NCBI RefSeq assembly: GCF_013155335.1
Contig: NZ_JABJQZ010000007.1
Location: 1-64,000, forward strand
DNA from: Nocardioides sp. zg-1230
GTDB lineage: Bacteria; Actinomycetota; Actinomycetes; Propionibacteriales; Nocardioidaceae
DNA length: 64,000 nucleotides
Reading direction: 5' to 3'
Both the position numbers and the translations under genes were made by a program. The notes under the pieces were generated by a model, which ran no database searches, was not told the DNA's origin, and saw only the letters and a list, made by a program, of their open reading frames with translations. Shown piece by piece: positions 39,852 to 48,893 of the stretch (position 1 is the first letter of the stretch; each line of letters starts with the position of its first letter).

Positions 39852-40176
39852 GGAACACGTGCCTGCGGATGGCTGCGACGTTGGAGAAGATGCGGATGCC
39901 GAGCACGACGATGACGCCGGTGCTGAGCTGCGAGCCGACACCGAGCTGGTCGCCGAGGTAGACGATCGCCGCCGCCACCACGACGTTGCTGACGAAGGAG
40001 ACGACGAAGACCTTGTCGTCGAAGATGCCGTCGAGGTAGGCGCGCAGCGCGCCGAACACCGCGTCCAGGGCGGCCACGACGGCGATCGGCAGGTAGTTCT
40101 GCAGGCTGAGCGGCACGTCGGGGGCGAAGACCAGCCCGGCGATGATGCCCAGGAGCAGGCCGAGGGCGGCGATCAC
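39844..40176 (-). CDS. sbp: Small basic protein (DUF1290)
   Basis: A 110-aa protein with three hydrophobic helices (IAALGLLLGIIAGLVFAP, NYLPIAVVAALDAVFGALRAYLDG, VVSFVSNVVVAAAIVYLGD) and a final STGVIVVLGIRIFSNVAAIRRHVF. It matches the DUF1290/Sbp family placed with DUF881 genes near ftsQ/ftsZ or here near pgsA. GTG start. It overlaps both flanking DUF881 genes. Confidence 0.88.
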   Translation of the reverse strand: MIAALGLLLGIIAGLVFAPDVPLSLQNYLPIAVVAALDAVFGALRAYLDGIFDDKVFVVSFVSNVVVAAAIVYLGDQLGVGSQLSTGVIVVLGIRIFSNVAAIRRHVFHA

Positions 40177-41033
40177 GGCGAGCTCCCTTCTCGCTCAGGC
40201 CCGCTGTTGGGGTCGGCGTCGAGCTCGATCACATCACGGAGGACGCGTTCGGGCGCAGCCGGCAAGCGGATGTCGTCGACATTCTGGGCGTCGTAGACAA
40301 ACTCGTAGCGGTTGACCCGGGCGAACCACTGCTGCCCCTGGGAGGTCTCGACGAGCCGGGCCTGCAGCGTGCGGGGGTCACCGATCGCCGAGACCTCGTA
40401 GGGGGCGTTGACCGGGCGGCCGTTGACGTGGATCGCGCGGTTGGTGTTTCGGATGCCGCCCAGCGCGTTGATCCGCTGGTCGTTGACCGCCACGGCTTCG
40501 GCACCGGCGGCGAACAGGCCGTCGACCAGGGTGGCGAGGTCCTCGTCGAGGACCTCGCCGTCCACCTCGCCGTCGGCGCTGTTGTCCACGGTGATCTGGA
40601 CCCCTGGGCCGTGTGCGACGGAGAAGCCGGTGACGAGCTCGGCGCGCCTCTGCCGCGCCTCCATGTCGTCGAGCTTTCCCTGGTTCCTCGTGCTGCTGCT
40701 CGCGAGCGCGGCGTTGGACCGGTTGAGCTCCGCGACGTCTCCCTGGAGCGCGCGGACCTCGTCGCTGCGACTCTCGATCTGCTCGACCAGCGCGGCCCGG
40801 CTCAGCTCGTTGGCCGGGGCCTCACGGTCGGTCTGCACGGCGACGACGGCGGCCATGACGCCGAGCGCGGCCACGGCGACGAGGCTGGACCAGTGCGGCC
40901 GCGCCACCTGCGGACGTACGTCGCCCGCAGCGGCCCGCTTCTGAGCCACGTGGGCGTAGTCCTCGTCCATGGACCGCGCGGTGATGAGGGTCAGCAGCGG
41001 GGTCGTGACGTGCTCGGGCAGCGGGTCAGCCAT
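40173..41033 (-). CDS. DUF881 membrane-anchored protein (second copy)
   Basis: A 286-aa DUF881 protein of the Rv1823 type. It has a cytoplasmic N-terminus of about 45 residues, one transmembrane helix (LVAVAALGVMAAVVAVQ), a coiled coil (about 75-120) and the DUF881 domain with GPGVQITVDNS, RINALGGIRN and NAPYEVSAIGDPRTLQARL. ATG at 41033, chosen over the longer upstream frame, which is Arg/Pro-rich and overlaps the next gene. It is followed directly by sbp. Confidence 0.85.
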   Translation of the reverse strand: MADPLPEHVTTPLLTLITARSMDEDYAHVAQKRAAAGDVRPQVARPHWSSLVAVAALGVMAAVVAVQTDREAPANELSRAALVEQIESRSDEVRALQGDVAELNRSNAALASSSTRNQGKLDDMEARQRRAELVTGFSVAHGPGVQITVDNSADGEVDGEVLDEDLATLVDGLFAAGAEAVAVNDQRINALGGIRNTNRAIHVNGRPVNAPYEVSAIGDPRTLQARLVETSQGQQWFARVNRYEFVYDAQNVDDIRLPAAPERVLRDVIELDADPNSGPEREGSSP

Positions 41034-41625
41034 GGTCGGTCGCCGGCGTCGTACGGCGTGGTGTCTCGCGCAGCAGGGTGCGCACCTGCCAGGCGTAGAG
41101 CACCCCGGCCCACCAGTAGAGGCCGATCCCCCACCATGCGAAGGCCCACCCGAAGTTGCGGGCGAGCGTCGCGACGATGCCCTCACCCTCGCCCAGGAGC
41201 AGCAACGGGAAGGCGTAGAGCAGGTTGAACGTGGCCGCCTTGCCGAGGAAGTGCACCGGCAGGGCCGAGTAGCCGCGGGTGCGGAGGATCGGGACGAGGC
41301 CCCAGAGGAAGAGGTCGCGCAGCGGGAGTGCGATGGCGACCCACCACGGGATGATGTCGCGCAGGAAGAGCCCGACCACGACGGCCAGGATGTAGAGCCG
41401 GTCGGCCACCGGGTCGAGGATCTCGCCCAGCGTGGAGTACTGGTCGAGCCGTCGCGCGAGCCATCCGTCGAGGAAGTCGGTGAACCCGGCGACCATCAGC
41501 ACCACGAGGGCGATCGCGTCCGCCTCGGGCCCGAGCACCAGCCACAGGAACAAGGGCACGCCGGCAAGCCGCACCACACTGATGATGTTGGGCACGGTCC
41601 AGATGCGAGAGGCTCCCTCGGACAC
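41026..41625 (-). CDS. CDP-alcohol phosphatidyltransferase (PgsA-like)
   Basis: A 199-aa integral membrane enzyme. The CDP-alcohol motif D-x2-D-G-x2-A-R-x8-G-x3-D-x3-D is intact, running from D50 to D75. It transfers phosphatidyl groups from CDP-diacylglycerol to a glycerol- or inositol-type acceptor. By position it matches the mycobacterial pgsA2 place (Rv1822); the exact acceptor is not certain. GTG start. It overlaps the next DUF881 gene by 8 bp. Confidence 0.88.
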   Translation of the reverse strand: MSEGASRIWTVPNIISVVRLAGVPLFLWLVLGPEADAIALVVLMVAGFTDFLDGWLARRLDQYSTLGEILDPVADRLYILAVVVGLFLRDIIPWWVAIALPLRDLFLWGLVPILRTRGYSALPVHFLGKAATFNLLYAFPLLLLGEGEGIVATLARNFGWAFAWWGIGLYWWAGVLYAWQVRTLLRETPRRTTPATDHG

Positions 41626-41645
41626 GCCTCAGACCCTATCCACGC

Positions 41646-42710
41646 TCAGTGAGCCTCGGCGCCGGACACGTCGTGGTGCGCGGCGTCGCGGATCTCACCG
41701 ACGAGCTCCTCGAGCACGTCCTCGAGCGTGACCAGCCCGATGACGCTCCCGTCCCGCTCCACGACCCGCGCCATGTGGGCGCCCTTGATCTGGAGGCTCT
41801 CGAGGGCGTCGTGGAGCAGGTCGTCGGGGTGGACGGAGGCGAAGGGGCGGATCCACTTGTCCTCGATGACACGCGAGCGCCTGTCGTCCTCGGACTCCAG
41901 GGCGTCCTTGATGTGGAGGTAGCCGAGCAGCGTGCCGTCGTCCCCGGCGACCGGGAACCGGCTGAAGCCGGTGGCCGCGCACACCGCCTCGACGTCGGCC
42001 ACGGTCGAGCCGGGCGCCACGGTGGCCAGGGAGTCGGGCGCCATCACGATGGCCGCGACGGACTTCTCGGTGAAGCCGAGGGCGCCGGCGAGCCGGTCGT
42101 ACTCGTCGGCCTCGATGAGTCCCTCGCCCCGCGACTCCTCGACGAGCGCGGCGACCTCCTCGCGGGTGAAGCTGGAGTGGACCTCGTCCTTGGGCTCGAT
42201 GCGCAGCAGCCGCAGCACGCCGTTGGCAGCCATGTTCATGCCGGCGATGACCGGGCGCAGCACGGTGACGATCGCCATCATGGGCGGGCTGAGGACCAGG
42301 GCGGCGCGGTCGGCACCGGCGAGCGCGATGTTCTTGGGCACCATCTCGCCCAGGACGACGTGCAGGTAGACCACGATCGACATCGCGACCACGAAGGACA
42401 CCGGGTGGAGCAGGTCGTCGGGCAGTCGGGCGGCGTGGAAGACCGGTTCGAGCAGGTGGGCGACGGCGGGCTCGCCGATGGCACCCAGCCCGAGCGAGCA
42501 GACCGTGATGCCGAGCTGCGCCCCCGCCATGACGAGCGAGACGTTCTCCATCGCGCGCAGCGTGGTGCGAGCGGCTCGCGAGCCCTCCTGGGCCCGCGGC
42601 TCGATCTGGCTGCGGCGCGCGGCGAGCAGGGCGAACTCCGCACCGACGAAGAAGGCGTTGAAGGCGAGCAGCACGACGGCGAGGCCCACCCCGAAGAGAT
42701 CGCTGTTCAC
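41646..42710 (-). CDS. CNNM/DUF21 hemolysin-family membrane protein, short type
   Basis: A 354-aa protein. A DUF21 (CNNM) transmembrane domain with NAFFVGAEFALLAARRSQIE and VVLGEMVPKNIALAGAD occupies the first about 180 residues; a pair of CBS domains follows (IVMAPDSLATV...GFSRFPVAGDDG; LVTLEDVLEELVGEI). The C-terminal CorC_HlyC domain of the longer neighbour is missing. It is probably a Mg2+ (or divalent cation) transporter or regulator. Its start overlaps the stop of the larger paralogue by 4 bp. Confidence 0.87.
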   Translation of the reverse strand: MNSDLFGVGLAVVLLAFNAFFVGAEFALLAARRSQIEPRAQEGSRAARTTLRAMENVSLVMAGAQLGITVCSLGLGAIGEPAVAHLLEPVFHAARLPDDLLHPVSFVVAMSIVVYLHVVLGEMVPKNIALAGADRAALVLSPPMMAIVTVLRPVIAGMNMAANGVLRLLRIEPKDEVHSSFTREEVAALVEESRGEGLIEADEYDRLAGALGFTEKSVAAIVMAPDSLATVAPGSTVADVEAVCAATGFSRFPVAGDDGTLLGYLHIKDALESEDDRRSRVIEDKWIRPFASVHPDDLLHDALESLQIKGAHMARVVERDGSVIGLVTLEDVLEELVGEIRDAAHHDVSGAEAH

Positions 42711-44059
42711 GACTCGCCCTCCCCCACCAGCACCAGGTCGAGCCGGTCGATCCGCAGGCCGTCCATCCGCTGCACGGTCAGGGTCACGAGGCGCTCGCGC
42801 ACCTCGTTGGGGTCGCTGCGGTCGGGGACCGGGAGCTCGACGCGGTCACCGGGCTCCGGGATCTTGCCGAGCTCGCGCATGACGAGGCCGGCCACGGTGT
42901 CGTAGTCCTCGTGGTCGGGCAGCTCGATGTCGGTGGCGTCCTCGACCTCGTCGGGTCGCAGGAGCCCCGAGAGCGTCCAGCTGCCGTCGCGGCGCTGGCG
43001 GATCCGCGCGCCGAGCCGGTCGTGCTCGTCGGAGATGTCGCCGACGATCTCCTCGACGACGTCCTCGAGCGTGACGATGCCCGCGTGGCCGCCGTACTCG
43101 TCGAGCACGACGGCCATCTGGAAGCCGTCCTGGCGCAGCAGGGCCAGCAGCGGGTCGAGCCGCAGGCTGTCGGGTACGACGACGGGGCGGACCATGACGC
43201 GCTTGATGCGGGTCGTCGCGCGCTCGTGCACGGGCACGGCGACCGCGTGCTTGACGTGCACGGTGCCGACGACGGTGTCCTCGGCGTCGAGGACCGGGAA
43301 GCGGGAGTGTCCGGTCTGGCGGGCCAGCTCGATCACCGCGGAGACGCGGTCGCCGTCCTCGACGGTCGTGGTCCGCACGCGGGGGGTCATGATCTCGCCC
43401 GCGGTGCGGGTGCCGAACTCGACCGAGCGCTCGACCAGCTCGGCCGTGTCGGCGTCGAGCGTGCCCTGGTCGGCGGACCGCTGGACGAGCGAGGAGAGCT
43501 CCTGGGCGCTGCGGGCCGAGCGGAGCTCCTCCTGCGGTTCGATGCCGAGGCGGCGCACGATCGCGTTGGCCGACCCGTTGAGGGCCCGGATGGGGCCGCG
43601 GGAGAGGGCGGTGAATCCGCGCATGAACCCTTGGGTGTTGCGGGCGGTCTCGAGCGGGCGGGCGATGGCGATGTTCTTGGGCACCATCTCCCCGAAGATC
43701 ATCGTGACGACCGTGCCGATGGCGAGGCCGAGCGCGAGCGACAGCGGGGTCACGACGCCCTCGGGCACGCCCGCGGACGCCAGCGGGCCGTCGATGAGGT
43801 CGGAGATGGCCGGCTCGGCGAGGAAGCCGATGGCTAGGTTGGTCACGGTGATGCCGACCTGGGCGCCGGACAGCTGCGTCGACAGCGAGCGGAGAGCCAG
43901 TTGGACACCTCGCGCGCCCTCGTCGCCCGCGGCCGCGGCGCGCTCGACGCTGGGCCGGTCGACGGTGACGAAGGAGAACTCCGCAGCCACGAAGAGGCCG
44001 CAGGCGGCCACGAGGGCCAACGAGACGAGCAGGAGCAGGAGGGGGGTCACGACGCGCAC
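42707..44059 (-). CDS. CNNM/CorC hemolysin-family membrane protein
   Basis: A 450-aa protein with a DUF21 membrane domain (AAEFSFVTVDRPSVE; IFGEMVPKNIAIARPLETAR), two CBS domains (MTPRVRTTTV; VALDEYGGHAGIVTLEDVVEEIVGDI reading as VVLDEYGG) and a C-terminal CorC_HlyC domain (DGSWTLSGLLRPDEVED). It is presumed to handle Mg2+ or Co2+. The start is a GTG. It is the first gene of a leftward pair with the short paralogue. Confidence 0.87.
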   Translation of the reverse strand: MRVVTPLLLLLVSLALVAACGLFVAAEFSFVTVDRPSVERAAAAGDEGARGVQLALRSLSTQLSGAQVGITVTNLAIGFLAEPAISDLIDGPLASAGVPEGVVTPLSLALGLAIGTVVTMIFGEMVPKNIAIARPLETARNTQGFMRGFTALSRGPIRALNGSANAIVRRLGIEPQEELRSARSAQELSSLVQRSADQGTLDADTAELVERSVEFGTRTAGEIMTPRVRTTTVEDGDRVSAVIELARQTGHSRFPVLDAEDTVVGTVHVKHAVAVPVHERATTRIKRVMVRPVVVPDSLRLDPLLALLRQDGFQMAVVLDEYGGHAGIVTLEDVVEEIVGDISDEHDRLGARIRQRRDGSWTLSGLLRPDEVEDATDIELPDHEDYDTVAGLVMRELGKIPEPGDRVELPVPDRSDPNEVRERLVTLTVQRMDGLRIDRLDLVLVGEGES

Positions 44060-44309
44060 CCGGTGATCAGTGCGGTCGTGCGGGGACTTTGACTCTCGTC
44101 CATGGCGGCTGCTGCGGGTTCCTTCGTCTCGTCGGTCGCGTAGCGCCTCGGGTCGTCATGGCGGGCCCGGGCGAGACCACAGCGTAACGGTCGGGCCCAT
44201 TGTCTCCCCACTCGTCGTGTCGCCTTGGGGAGGCGGGTCCCGGAGCCCTACTGTTGCGCCGACACACGGGCGGACGAGAAGGACCCTCAGGGTCTCGGCG
44301 AGGGGCAGC

Positions 44310-45869
44310 ATGCGAGCGTGGGCACAGTCGATCACGGCTGCCCTCCTGGTCGTCCTCGTCGCCACCCTGGCCACGGTCACCGCGACCAGCGACACAGGTG
44401 GCGCGAGCGGCACGGGCGCGGTGCGGATGGTGCAGGGAACCCAGTCCCCCGGCTCCGGGATCGACCAGGCGACGCGTCCCAACCTGGTGTTCGTCCTCAC
44501 CGACGACATGCGCGACGACGACCTCGACCACATGCCGATCACCCGGCGCCTCCTGGCCGACGAGGGCATGGAGTTCACCGACGCCATCTCGCCGCACCCC
44601 CTCTGCTGCCCGGCCCGTGCCCAGCTCGCCACCGGCCAGTACGCCCAGAACAACGGCGTCCAGCACAACCGCGGCGCGCACGGTGGCTTCGCGGCGCTCG
44701 ACCCGGCGCAGGAGGCGAGCGTCTGGTTCCGCAACAGCGGCTACCGCACGGCGTTCGCCGGCAAGTTCCTCAACGGCTACCACCCCGGCGACGTGCGGCC
44801 GGCCGGGTGGTCGCGGTGGGACGCGCTGACCCGGGGGGTCTACGACTACGTCGACTTCTCGATGACCGGCGACGGCGACCCCCGCCGCTACACCGACAGC
44901 TACGTCACCACCGTGATCGAGGACCACACCAACGCAGCCGTGCGCGACTTCGCCCGCAGCGGCGATCCCTTCGTCGTCTACTCGTGGCACCTCGCCCCCC
45001 ACTACCGGATCAGCCCGGAGGGCGGGCGCAGCCTCCCACCCGCAGAGCCCCAGGACGAGACCCTGTTCCTGGACGAGCGCCCTTCCGCCTTCGACGACCC
45101 GTCCTTCAACGAGGAGGACGTGTCCGACCAGCCGGTCTACCTGCGACGTGGCGCCCCCGTGTCCCGCGACGCGGTGACCGCGGAGAACACGGCGCGTCTG
45201 CAGTCGCTGCAGTCCGTGGACCGCGCCGTCGGGTCCCTGGTCGAGACGCTGGACGACGAGGGCGTCCTCGACGACACCTACATCGTCTTCACCTCCGACA
45301 ACGGCTACTCCCTGGGCGAGCACCGCTTCGTCGGCAAGGACGTGCTGACCGACGAGGCCCTGCAGGTCCCGTTGCTCGTGCGAGGCCCCGGCGTGGTGCC
45401 GGGCGCCACGTCGCAGCTGCCCGCGACCCTGGTCGACCTGCCCGTCACGTTCGCCGCCCTGACCGGGGTCACCCCGCAGTGGCAGGTCGACGGCACCTCC
45501 CTGGCGCCGACCCTGCGCGGCGAGTCCCAGCCGTTCCGCGACACGACGCTGGTCCAGACCGGCCGCACGCTGGGCGACGGCTGGTCCCACCGCGGGGTAC
45601 GCACCGAGCGCTACCTCTACGGCACCGACGGCGTCGACACGTTCCTCTACGACCGGCTCCTCGACCCCTACGAGATGGTGAACCTCGTCGACGACCCGGC
45701 CTACGCGGGCGTGCGGTCCGCGCTCGAGATGCGCCGCGACGAGCTCGTCGACTGCGCGGGGTGGACCTGCAACCAGCAGTTCGGTCCCGTCCCCGAGCCG
45801 GTGACGGGCACGGCAGCGGGTGCGGCAGCGGGTGCGGCAGCGGGTGCGGCCCGCGGCCCGTCCTCGTGA
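44310..45869 (+). CDS. Secreted or membrane-anchored sulfatase
   Basis: A 519-aa arylsulfatase-like protein. An N-terminal hydrophobic stretch (ITAALLVVLVATLATVTAT) serves as signal peptide or anchor. The metal-binding NLVFVLTDDMRDDD is near residue 60, and the C-x-P-x-R motif for formylglycine is C99 to R103 (preceding a second Cys). TSDNGYSLGEHR holds the other metal ligands. The C-terminal tail has three 12-bp repeats giving an Ala/Gly-rich end. The ATG at 44310 follows AGGGGC. Its formylglycine needs a generating enzyme, encoded elsewhere. Followed 4 bp later by the permease gene. Confidence 0.9.
   Translation: MRAWAQSITAALLVVLVATLATVTATSDTGGASGTGAVRMVQGTQSPGSGIDQATRPNLVFVLTDDMRDDDLDHMPITRRLLADEGMEFTDAISPHPLCCPARAQLATGQYAQNNGVQHNRGAHGGFAALDPAQEASVWFRNSGYRTAFAGKFLNGYHPGDVRPAGWSRWDALTRGVYDYVDFSMTGDGDPRRYTDSYVTTVIEDHTNAAVRDFARSGDPFVVYSWHLAPHYRISPEGGRSLPPAEPQDETLFLDERPSAFDDPSFNEEDVSDQPVYLRRGAPVSRDAVTAENTARLQSLQSVDRAVGSLVETLDDEGVLDDTYIVFTSDNGYSLGEHRFVGKDVLTDEALQVPLLVRGPGVVPGATSQLPATLVDLPVTFAALTGVTPQWQVDGTSLAPTLRGESQPFRDTTLVQTGRTLGDGWSHRGVRTERYLYGTDGVDTFLYDRLLDPYEMVNLVDDPAYAGVRSALEMRRDELVDCAGWTCNQQFGPVPEPVTGTAAGAAAGAAAGAARGPSS
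45812..45847 (+). repeat. Three 12-bp tandem repeats in the sulfatase tail
   Basis: Three exact copies of GGCAGCGGGTGC lie at the 3' end of the sulfatase gene, encoding the Ala-Ala-Gly-Ala tail. The number of copies may vary between strains. Confidence 0.85.
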
Positions 45870-45873
45870 CGAC

Positions 45874-46983
45874 GTGACCGAGGCCCTGCACCCACTGCTG
45901 CACCCCGACCTGGTGCCCGTCCTGGCGCAGGTGCTGCCGGTCGCGGTCTTCCTCCTCGCGATCACGGTGACCGCGGAGGTCGCCCAGCTGGCCGGCGTCT
46001 TCGACGTGGCCGCGCACGCCCTCGCGCACCGCGCCCGGCATCGGGTCGTGCTGCTGTGGCTGACCTTCGCCACGCTGGCGGTCGTCTGCACCGTCGTGCT
46101 GAGCCTCGACACCACCGCCGTGCTCCTGACGCCCGTCGGCCTCGCGATCGCCCGGCAGACGGGGGTGGCGCCGCTCCCCTTCGCGCTCACCACCCTCTGG
46201 ATCGCCAACACCGGCTCGCTGCTGCTCCCCGTGTCCAACCTGACCAACCTGCTCGCGGTGCACCGCTTCGAGGACCTCGGGGCCGACCACGGCGACTACG
46301 TGCGTACGGCGGCCGCGCCGGCGGTGACCGCCGTCGTGGTGACCCTGGTCCTGATCGCCGTGCTGCAGCGGCGAGCGCTGCGCGGGACGTACGCCGTCGA
46401 GCCCCCGGCCGATCCGCACGACCGCGTGCTGCTCGTCATCGCCTCCGTCGTGTGCGTCGTGATCGGACCGCTGTTCGCCGTCGGTGTCGAACCCGCCGTG
46501 GTGGCGCTCGGCTCGGCAGTCGTCCTGCTCGCAGCGCTGCTGTGGCGGGCTCCGGGGCTCCTGCGCGAGGTCCGGCCGCCCTGGCTGATGGCGGGCGGCT
46601 TCGTGCTCGTGGCCGGGCTGCTGCGCCTCGCCCAGGGTGAGGGGCTCCTCGACTGGCTGGCGCCCGCGGTCGGCACCGGGACCCGGCCCCTCGACCTGCT
46701 CCACCTCTCCGCCGCCTCCGCGGTCGTGGCGAACCTCGTCAACAACCTCCCGGCGTACCTGCTCGTCGAGCCCGCAGCCGCCGACGACGTACGTCGACTC
46801 GTCGCCACGCTGGTCGGCGTCAACGCCGGCGCCCTGGTCACCCCCTGGGCCTCGCTCGCCACGCTGCTCTGGCTCCAGCGGTGCCGCTCCGCCGGCCTGC
46901 GGGTCCCCCTGCTCCGGCTCGCCGGGTGGGGCGCTGTGTGCGCCACGCTCACCGTGGCCGCGGCCACGCTGGCGATCCGCTGA
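45874..46983 (+). CDS. SLC13/ArsB-like ion permease
   Basis: A 369-aa polytopic permease starting at GTG (MTEALHPLLHPD), with about ten hydrophobic helices. It shows the ArsB/NhaD-like pattern LSLDTTAVLLTPVGLAIAR, LWIANTGSLLLPVSNLTNLLAVH and VVANLVNNLPAYLL with the two re-entrant N-x-x-N/N-N-L-P motifs. It probably moves arsenite, a divalent anion or another small solute with H+ or Na+. The GTG was chosen because the short upstream frame is Arg-rich. It is possibly co-transcribed with the sulfatase, perhaps to take up released sulfate, which is inference. Confidence 0.8.
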   Translation: MTEALHPLLHPDLVPVLAQVLPVAVFLLAITVTAEVAQLAGVFDVAAHALAHRARHRVVLLWLTFATLAVVCTVVLSLDTTAVLLTPVGLAIARQTGVAPLPFALTTLWIANTGSLLLPVSNLTNLLAVHRFEDLGADHGDYVRTAAAPAVTAVVVTLVLIAVLQRRALRGTYAVEPPADPHDRVLLVIASVVCVVIGPLFAVGVEPAVVALGSAVVLLAALLWRAPGLLREVRPPWLMAGGFVLVAGLLRLAQGEGLLDWLAPAVGTGTRPLDLLHLSAASAVVANLVNNLPAYLLVEPAAADDVRRLVATLVGVNAGALVTPWASLATLLWLQRCRSAGLRVPLLRLAGWGAVCATLTVAAATLAIR

Positions 46984-47009
46984 CCTGACACACACCAGCG
47001 GACACACAG

Positions 47010-47041
47010 CAGCGGCGCGGCCCCGGAGGGCCACGCCGCTG
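47010..47041 (+). terminator. Terminator after the permease
   Basis: CAGCGGCG-C-GGCC and GGCC-A-CGCCGCTG form a 12-bp stem with one mismatch and a 6-nt loop, 27 bp beyond the stop of the permease. This helps isolate the leftward PLD-like gene. Confidence 0.7.
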
Positions 47042-47232
47042 TCCTGCGCGGTTGTTCGGGTCGTCCCACTGTCTCTGGGGGGATCCGTGCCACGGCGGGA
47101 GGTCGAGGCACGGGTGAGCAGTGTTGGACCCGGCGGAACGCGGCCGCCTACTTGCTCAGCGCCGGCCCGGCCCCACGTGTTACGGGTCTGCCCGAAAATT
47201 CTCCGAGCCGGTCCGGACCGCCGGTCGGGTCC

Positions 47233-48696
47233 TCAGTCGGACTCCCAGTGGGGACCCTTGCGGTAGGGGTCGCGCTCGATCGTCGTGACCGGACGCCGGA
47301 CGGTGCGCCAGACCGTGCGAGGCGTGCCGCCCTCGTCGACGACCGTCCGCTTGACGCGGAAGTTCACGTAGGTCGTGGTGTAGGCGTTGCGCGAGTTGCG
47401 CTTGTTCCGCCACTGGTAGTTGAAGTTCTTGACGTACTTCCGGGTCAGCTTCTTGCCACGGATCGTCATCCAGAGCTCGTCGTTGCCGGGGCTCAGGCTC
47501 GCCCAGTTCGCCGAGCCCGTCACGGTCATGTGCGTGTCGGGGATGCCGTTGTAGGTGCCCTGGATCGCGACGTACTTCTGGTGGCTGTAGACACTGAGGA
47601 TCAGGTCGTCCTTGCCGTCCTTGTTGAGGTCGTAGTCGTCGTTCGGGTTGAAGTCGAGTCCGGTCGAACGCAGCGGGATGCGCCCGCGGGCGGTCGGAGC
47701 ACCGACGACACGCTTGGTGTGGTAGCCGATCAGGCCGTACATCACGCGCACCTTGCACCCCTCGATCCACTTCTGGCGGATCGCCGAAGCGAGGTAGTCG
47801 CCGCGCCTGCCTCGCATGGTGTGCATCGACACCGCGATCCTGCTCCGCTTCTGCCCACCGGCGCCGTCGGCGGTCAGGCACTGGACCTTGCCGAGCAGGT
47901 CGAGCACCAGGTCGTTCTTCGGCCCCGACGGCTTGGGCCAGGCCCACACGGTGTGCTTGTCGACCGAGTCGTCGCACGCGACGCCGTTGGCCGGCGTGCC
48001 GCAGAAGAACTGCGGCGGCTGGCGGGTGGAGTGGTCCTTGCGCATGTCGTTGAACAGCCGGACGAACTGGCGGAACAGCTCGTGGTCGCCGGAGGTGAAG
48101 TAGAGGTCGTTCCACTGGTGCTTGTCGGCGTTGAGCATCAGGTTGGCCGACCCCACGGCCAGCACGTCCTTCGACCGGCCGGCCCGTGAGAACGAGTAGA
48201 ACTTCGTGTGCATGTTGTTGTACTGGTTCTGCTTGCTCCGGCACCCGGCCGTGCACCGGGTGATGAAGCTCGAGCGGTAGCGCTTGGCCCCGATCTCCCT
48301 GCGGACCGCCCGCATCGCCTTGGTGTACTGGTGGTCGTTGAGGATCATCTGCACCTGGACGCCACGTCGGTGCGCAGCGATGAGCGCATTCGCGACCGGC
48401 ATCCGGTCGAAGGAGTAGACGGCGATCCGGATCGTCGAGCCCTTCGGCGTGTGCTTGATGGTGTCGATCACCTTCCGCTCGATGCGGAACCAGCCCTTCT
48501 TGCGACGCGGGTCGTTGAAGAACGGACCCTGCGGGGCCTTCCACCGCGTGCGATCGGCGGCGGTGACCTTCGCGGACGGCAGGCCCGGCTGGGCCGCGGT
48601 CGACGCGCCTCCTGGCGGGCCCGCCGCGGCGGGGACCGCGGCCAGCGGGGTGCCCAGGACCAGGCACAGGGTGAGCAGGGTGAACAACCTCGGCAC
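47233..48696 (-). CDS. Secreted phospholipase D-like protein (copy 1)
   Basis: A 487-aa protein with a signal peptide (LFTLLTLCLVLGTPLAAVPAAAG). Two PLD-like domains are visible. The first contains IRIAVYSFDRMPVANALIAAHRRGVQVQMILND and the H-x-K motif MHTKFYSF, followed by GSAN. The second has the H-x-K motif SHQKYVAIQ, followed by GSANW. In both, the usual Asp of HxKx4D is Ser or Gln. A Ca-binding-like loop (DYDLNKDGKDD) sits between. Possible substrates include phospholipids or nucleic acids; no substrate can be assigned. It is leftward, next to a paralogue. Confidence 0.85.
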   Translation of the reverse strand: MPRLFTLLTLCLVLGTPLAAVPAAAGPPGGASTAAQPGLPSAKVTAADRTRWKAPQGPFFNDPRRKKGWFRIERKVIDTIKHTPKGSTIRIAVYSFDRMPVANALIAAHRRGVQVQMILNDHQYTKAMRAVRREIGAKRYRSSFITRCTAGCRSKQNQYNNMHTKFYSFSRAGRSKDVLAVGSANLMLNADKHQWNDLYFTSGDHELFRQFVRLFNDMRKDHSTRQPPQFFCGTPANGVACDDSVDKHTVWAWPKPSGPKNDLVLDLLGKVQCLTADGAGGQKRSRIAVSMHTMRGRRGDYLASAIRQKWIEGCKVRVMYGLIGYHTKRVVGAPTARGRIPLRSTGLDFNPNDDYDLNKDGKDDLILSVYSHQKYVAIQGTYNGIPDTHMTVTGSANWASLSPGNDELWMTIRGKKLTRKYVKNFNYQWRNKRNSRNAYTTTYVNFRVKRTVVDEGGTPRTVWRTVRRPVTTIERDPYRKGPHWESD

Positions 48697-48791
48697 GAAC
48701 TCGCCTTCCCGACCGCCACCGTCGGTGGCGTCGTCACGATCGAGCCCCGTTCCTCGACCCGTTGCACCCGGGCGTCAGAAGGGGCATGTCG

Positions 48792-48821
48792 ACCGGACCC
48801 ACGCACTCCGCAGGGTCCGGT
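48792..48821. other. Inverted repeat between the two PLD-like genes
   Basis: ACCGGACCC and GGGTCCGGT form a 9-bp stem with a 12-nt loop. It could be an operator or a terminator for the upstream copy 2. Confidence 0.45.
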
Positions 48822-48847
48822 CCCGTACGGAGGGTGACGATCCCCGA

Positions 48848-48865
48848 CCCGACAAAGTTGTCGGG
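48848..48865 (-). terminator. Hairpin after PLD-like copy 2
   Basis: CCCGACAA and TTGTCGGG form a perfect 8-bp stem with a 2-nt AG loop, 28 bp beyond the stop of the leftward copy 2. A tight loop is unusual for a terminator; it could be a regulatory palindrome. Confidence 0.45.
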
Positions 48866-48893
48866 ACCGGGGGTCTCGGTGCAGAGACGAGGC

